Origin: Desulfobacteraceae bacterium
Lineage (GTDB): Bacteria; Desulfobacterota; Desulfobacteria; Desulfobacterales; Desulfosarcinaceae
Direction of reading: 5' to 3'
NCBI GenBank assembly: GCA_013003715.1
Contig: JABDIN010000088.1
Span: forward strand, 52,114-116,113
Length of the DNA: 64,000 nt
Shown in pieces: positions 61,686 through 64,000 of this stretch. Under the pieces are notes generated by a model. It had not been told where the DNA came from and ran no database searches. It saw only the letters and a list, made by a program, of their open reading frames with translations. The first letter of the stretch is position 1. Each line of letters opens with the position of its first letter. Made by a program: the position numbers and the translations under genes.

Positions 61686-64000
61686 ATGGCAGAATATGCA
61701 TTTGTGGGAAAAAGCATCCCCAGAACAAGTGAAACCGATAAGGTGACCGGAAAAGCGGTGTATATCGATGACCTGAAACGTCCCGGCATGCTTTATGGGA
61801 AAATTTTGTACAGCCGGCATGCCCATGCCCGGATCAAGTCCATTAATACGGATAAGGCCAAAAAACTGCCCGGCGTCCGGGCGGTGTTGACCGGGTACGA
61901 TATTCCGGATGTCCGGGTGGGATTCTTAATGGACCAGACCGTGCTAAAGCGCGACGTGGTGCGCCAGTATCGCGATGAAGTGGCGGCGGTTGCGGCGATC
62001 AATCCGGATGTGGCCCAAGCCGCGTTGGACCTCATTGAAGTGGAATACGAACCGCTGCCCGGTGTATTCGATCCCCTGGAAGCGCTCAAGGAGGACGCGC
62101 CTTTGGTCCACGAAGTGGATGCCAGGGGGCGGCCCATTCGATCGAATGTGCTTCCACTGCCCTGGAAATTCAACGCCGGTGATGTGGAAAAAGCAAGGGC
62201 GGAGTCGGCGTTTATCGTCAAAGATGAAGTCAGCACCACCTGGATCAACCAGTGCTGCATGGGTACCAGCGGTTGCGTGGTGGAGTTTGACGCCAACAAT
62301 AACCTGACATTCTACAGCCTGACCAATGTGATCTTCGGTGCCAAAAAACGGATTGGGGAGTATTTCAGCAGAATCGGTTTGAAAGGCAAAAAGATCCGTG
62401 TCCTCAATCCGGTGGTCGGGGGCAGTTTCGGTACCAAGCTGGATACGGATATTTACGAGTTTATTTGTATCCAACTGGCACTTAAGACCCGCAAGCCGGT
62501 GAAAATTCAATTCTCGCGGGAAGAGGAGTTTTTTGCGCTTCCACCGCGACAGCCCACCTTGTTCACCATCGAACAGGGGTGTGACAAAAACGGCCGGTTG
62601 ACCTTCAGAAAAGCCGAAGCGATTCTAGACAATGGTGCATACACCTCATGGGGTGCCACCACACCTTCGGTCATGATGATGCCGTTGTCGTCGATGTACC
62701 GTGTCCCCAACGTCTCCTTCCAGGCGACCTGTGTGTACACCAACAATATCTATGCCCAGGCCATGCGCGGTTATGGAAATCCCCAGGCATCCTTTGCCGT
62801 GGAAACCTCCATGGACCGGCTGGCCGAGGAAGCCGGTATCGATCCCGCGGAATTCCGCCGGATCAACAGCAACCAGCCCGGGGATTTGACACCGATGCGG
62901 CTGAAAATAACCACCTGCCCCCTGGAAACCTGCATCGATCAGGTGAAAGAGAAGCTGAACTGGAAAGAAAAGCACGGCAAGCGGAACGGCCGCGGTGTGG
63001 GTATGGCGTCTCTCATTCACAATGCCGGCGGGGCCCGGGTTTACAAATCCGATGGTACGGGCATTCGCATCAAGATCGATGAAGACGGTTGTGTGGATGT
63101 GCTGTCCGGCGGTACGGACCAGGGGCAGGGATCCACAACCGTATTGTCACAGATAATAGCCGAGGCCCTGGGGTTTTTGCCGGATGACGTGAACATCATA
63201 TATGGTGACACGGTTCTGGGGTTGTGGGATGCCGGCACCCACGCCAGCCGGCATACCTTTGTGGCCGGGAATGCATCCATCCAGGCCTGCGAACAGGCTA
63301 AACAGCAGATTCTGGAGCTGGCCGTGGGGATCATACCGAAGCTTGTGCAGTATCAATTCAAAAAAGAGAAACGCAAAAATCCGGATTTTACGACACCGGA
63401 TCTTGATTTCAGTTTGATTGACTCACCGGAAAAACTGGATATCAAAGCACGGCGGGTTTTTCCGAAAGAAGTGCCGGATCACCCATACTTTGTTACGGAT
63501 GTCACCCAGATTCTAAAGAACGGATTGCATGTGGGTACCGGCCAAAGCAAGACCGTGCAGGCGGAAGTGTTTTACGATCCGCCCACCGAGATGATGGATC
63601 GTGAGATGAAGGGGAATTTTTCCTGTACGTACGCTTTCGGCACCACCGGTGTTGAAGTGGAGGTGGACAGGCAAACCGGCGAGGTCAACATCGTTAACCT
63701 GGTGGCCGCACATGATGTGGGACGGGCCATCAATCCCACCCTGGTGAAAGGGCAGGTTTACGGCGCGGTGTACACCGGGGTCGGATTCGGGTTGACTGAA
63801 CAGGTGCAGGTGGTGGAAGGTAAGGTAATGAACCCTAATTTCAGAGACTATAAAATTCTTACCGCCAAAGACCATATTCCCATCGATGCCATAATCGTTG
63901 AAGATCCGGATGCTTCCGGCCCATACGGTGCAAAGGGTATCGGGGAACCGGGGCTTGTGCCCACCGCTCCGGCCATCGCCAACGCCATTTACGATGCCAT
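61686..64000 (+). CDS. molybdenum hydroxylase large subunit (xanthine dehydrogenase family), incomplete at window end
   Basis: The 5' ~771 codons of the molybdopterin-binding subunit, preceded by TAGGAGG; the gene continues past the window. Visible motifs are 'VTGKAVYIDDLKRPGMLYGK' at the N terminus, 'VVGGSFGTKLDTDIYEF' (first Mo-cofactor loop), 'AMRGYGNPQASFAVE', 'GGTDQGQGSTTVLSQI' and 'YGAKGIGEPGLVPTAPAI' with the catalytic Glu near the end. It lacks the Cys loop of CO dehydrogenase. With the two preceding subunits it would hydroxylate an N-heteroaromatic ring. C2 of indoleacetate, giving the oxindole, is the proposed reaction from context. Confidence 0.93.
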   Translation, partial: MAEYAFVGKSIPRTSETDKVTGKAVYIDDLKRPGMLYGKILYSRHAHARIKSINTDKAKKLPGVRAVLTGYDIPDVRVGFLMDQTVLKRDVVRQYRDEVAAVAAINPDVAQAALDLIEVEYEPLPGVFDPLEALKEDAPLVHEVDARGRPIRSNVLPLPWKFNAGDVEKARAESAFIVKDEVSTTWINQCCMGTSGCVVEFDANNNLTFYSLTNVIFGAKKRIGEYFSRIGLKGKKIRVLNPVVGGSFGTKLDTDIYEFICIQLALKTRKPVKIQFSREEEFFALPPRQPTLFTIEQGCDKNGRLTFRKAEAILDNGAYTSWGATTPSVMMMPLSSMYRVPNVSFQATCVYTNNIYAQAMRGYGNPQASFAVETSMDRLAEEAGIDPAEFRRINSNQPGDLTPMRLKITTCPLETCIDQVKEKLNWKEKHGKRNGRGVGMASLIHNAGGARVYKSDGTGIRIKIDEDGCVDVLSGGTDQGQGSTTVLSQIIAEALGFLPDDVNIIYGDTVLGLWDAGTHASRHTFVAGNASIQACEQAKQQILELAVGIIPKLVQYQFKKEKRKNPDFTTPDLDFSLIDSPEKLDIKARRVFPKEVPDHPYFVTDVTQILKNGLHVGTGQSKTVQAEVFYDPPTEMMDREMKGNFSCTYAFGTTGVEVEVDRQTGEVNIVNLVAAHDVGRAINPTLVKGQVYGAVYTGVGFGLTEQVQVVEGKVMNPNFRDYKILTAKDHIPIDAIIVEDPDASGPYGAKGIGEPGLVPTAPAIANAIYDA

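Noticed and set aside
60257..64000. 4-hydroxybenzoyl-CoA reductase (HcrABC)
   Set aside because: The FAD subunit lacks the inserted 4Fe-4S segment typical of HcrB, so a hydroxylase/dehydrogenase assignment is preferred.
1..64000. tRNA, rRNA, CRISPR array or complete insertion sequence
   Set aside because: No spaced direct repeats, transposase gene or tRNA-like cloverleaf was recognised by eye. tRNAscan or a repeat finder would be decisive.

Overview
This 64 kb window comes from a strict anaerobe, most likely a sulfate-reducing member of the Desulfobacterota that degrades aromatic compounds. The organism assignment is inference. It rests on heterodisulfide-reductase-like (Hdr) modules, indolepyruvate:ferredoxin oxidoreductase, an electron-transfer flavoprotein of the bifurcating type, a XylR_N/V4R aromatic sensor and many CoA-ester enzymes, with no oxygenase in sight. 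I see no rRNA, tRNA, CRISPR array or complete insertion sequence.

Layout. (1) 0.2-4.9 kb: a TerB-like protein, a hotdog thioesterase, an acyl-CoA ligase and a XylR_N-V4R-PAS-LuxR regulator. (2) 4.9-13.1 kb: an amino-acid block of serA (with a structured leader), a TrpB2-type tryptophan synthase, a small cysteine-containing protein coupled to iorA, iorAB, serC and a coupled unknown gene. (3) 13.1-25.2 kb: a TetR regulator preceded by two palindromes, then one long operon. It encodes an Old-Yellow-Enzyme (OYE) family reductase, an unknown protein, two ferredoxins, a VOC/epimerase-like protein, HdrA, an HdrA-MvhD fusion, an HdrC-GltD/NfnB-like fusion and a hydroxyacyl-CoA dehydrogenase/enoyl-CoA hydratase fusion, and it ends at a terminator. 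(4) 25.3-46.9 kb: transport and miscellaneous genes. These are a glycosyltransferase, an SDR, an SMP-30-like protein, a cysteine hydrolase, a LivKHMGF-type ABC transporter, gamma-glutamyltransferase, a lactate permease, a FadR-type regulator, a divergent peptide-type ABC transporter with a Tat-signal binding protein, a TPR pseudogene, a methyltransferase and an epimerase-like reductase. (5) 47.1-64 kb: a catabolic operon of family III CoA-transferase, EtfB, ferredoxin-fused EtfA, acyl-CoA dehydrogenase, FadR-type regulator, B12-dependent mutase (small and large subunits), HyuA, HyuB, a PaaK-like CoA ligase and a three-subunit molybdenum hydroxylase. The last gene runs off the window.

Main interpretation. 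Region 5 has the gene inventory of the anaerobic indole-3-acetate (auxin) pathway (iaa genes) described in denitrifying Aromatoleum: Mo-dependent hydroxylation to an oxindole, ATP-dependent lactam opening by a hydantoinase-like pair, CoA transfer, a B12 carbon-skeleton rearrangement and oxidative decarboxylation to an aminocinnamoyl-CoA. Here it carries its own bifurcating-type Etf, which suggests an adaptation to low-energy anaerobic life. The acyl-CoA dehydrogenase lacks the usual catalytic glutamate, which fits a substrate that forms its carbanion by decarboxylation.

Region 3 looks like an uncharacterised flavin-based electron-bifurcating complex that could drive an OYE-family reductase, with an NAD(P)H-oxidising module fused directly to HdrC. 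This is the strongest candidate for an undescribed system. Region 2 groups the enzymes that make O-phosphoserine with TrpB2, a class known in archaea to use O-phosphoserine, and with the indolepyruvate oxidoreductase. Regions 2 and 5 therefore both touch indole chemistry.
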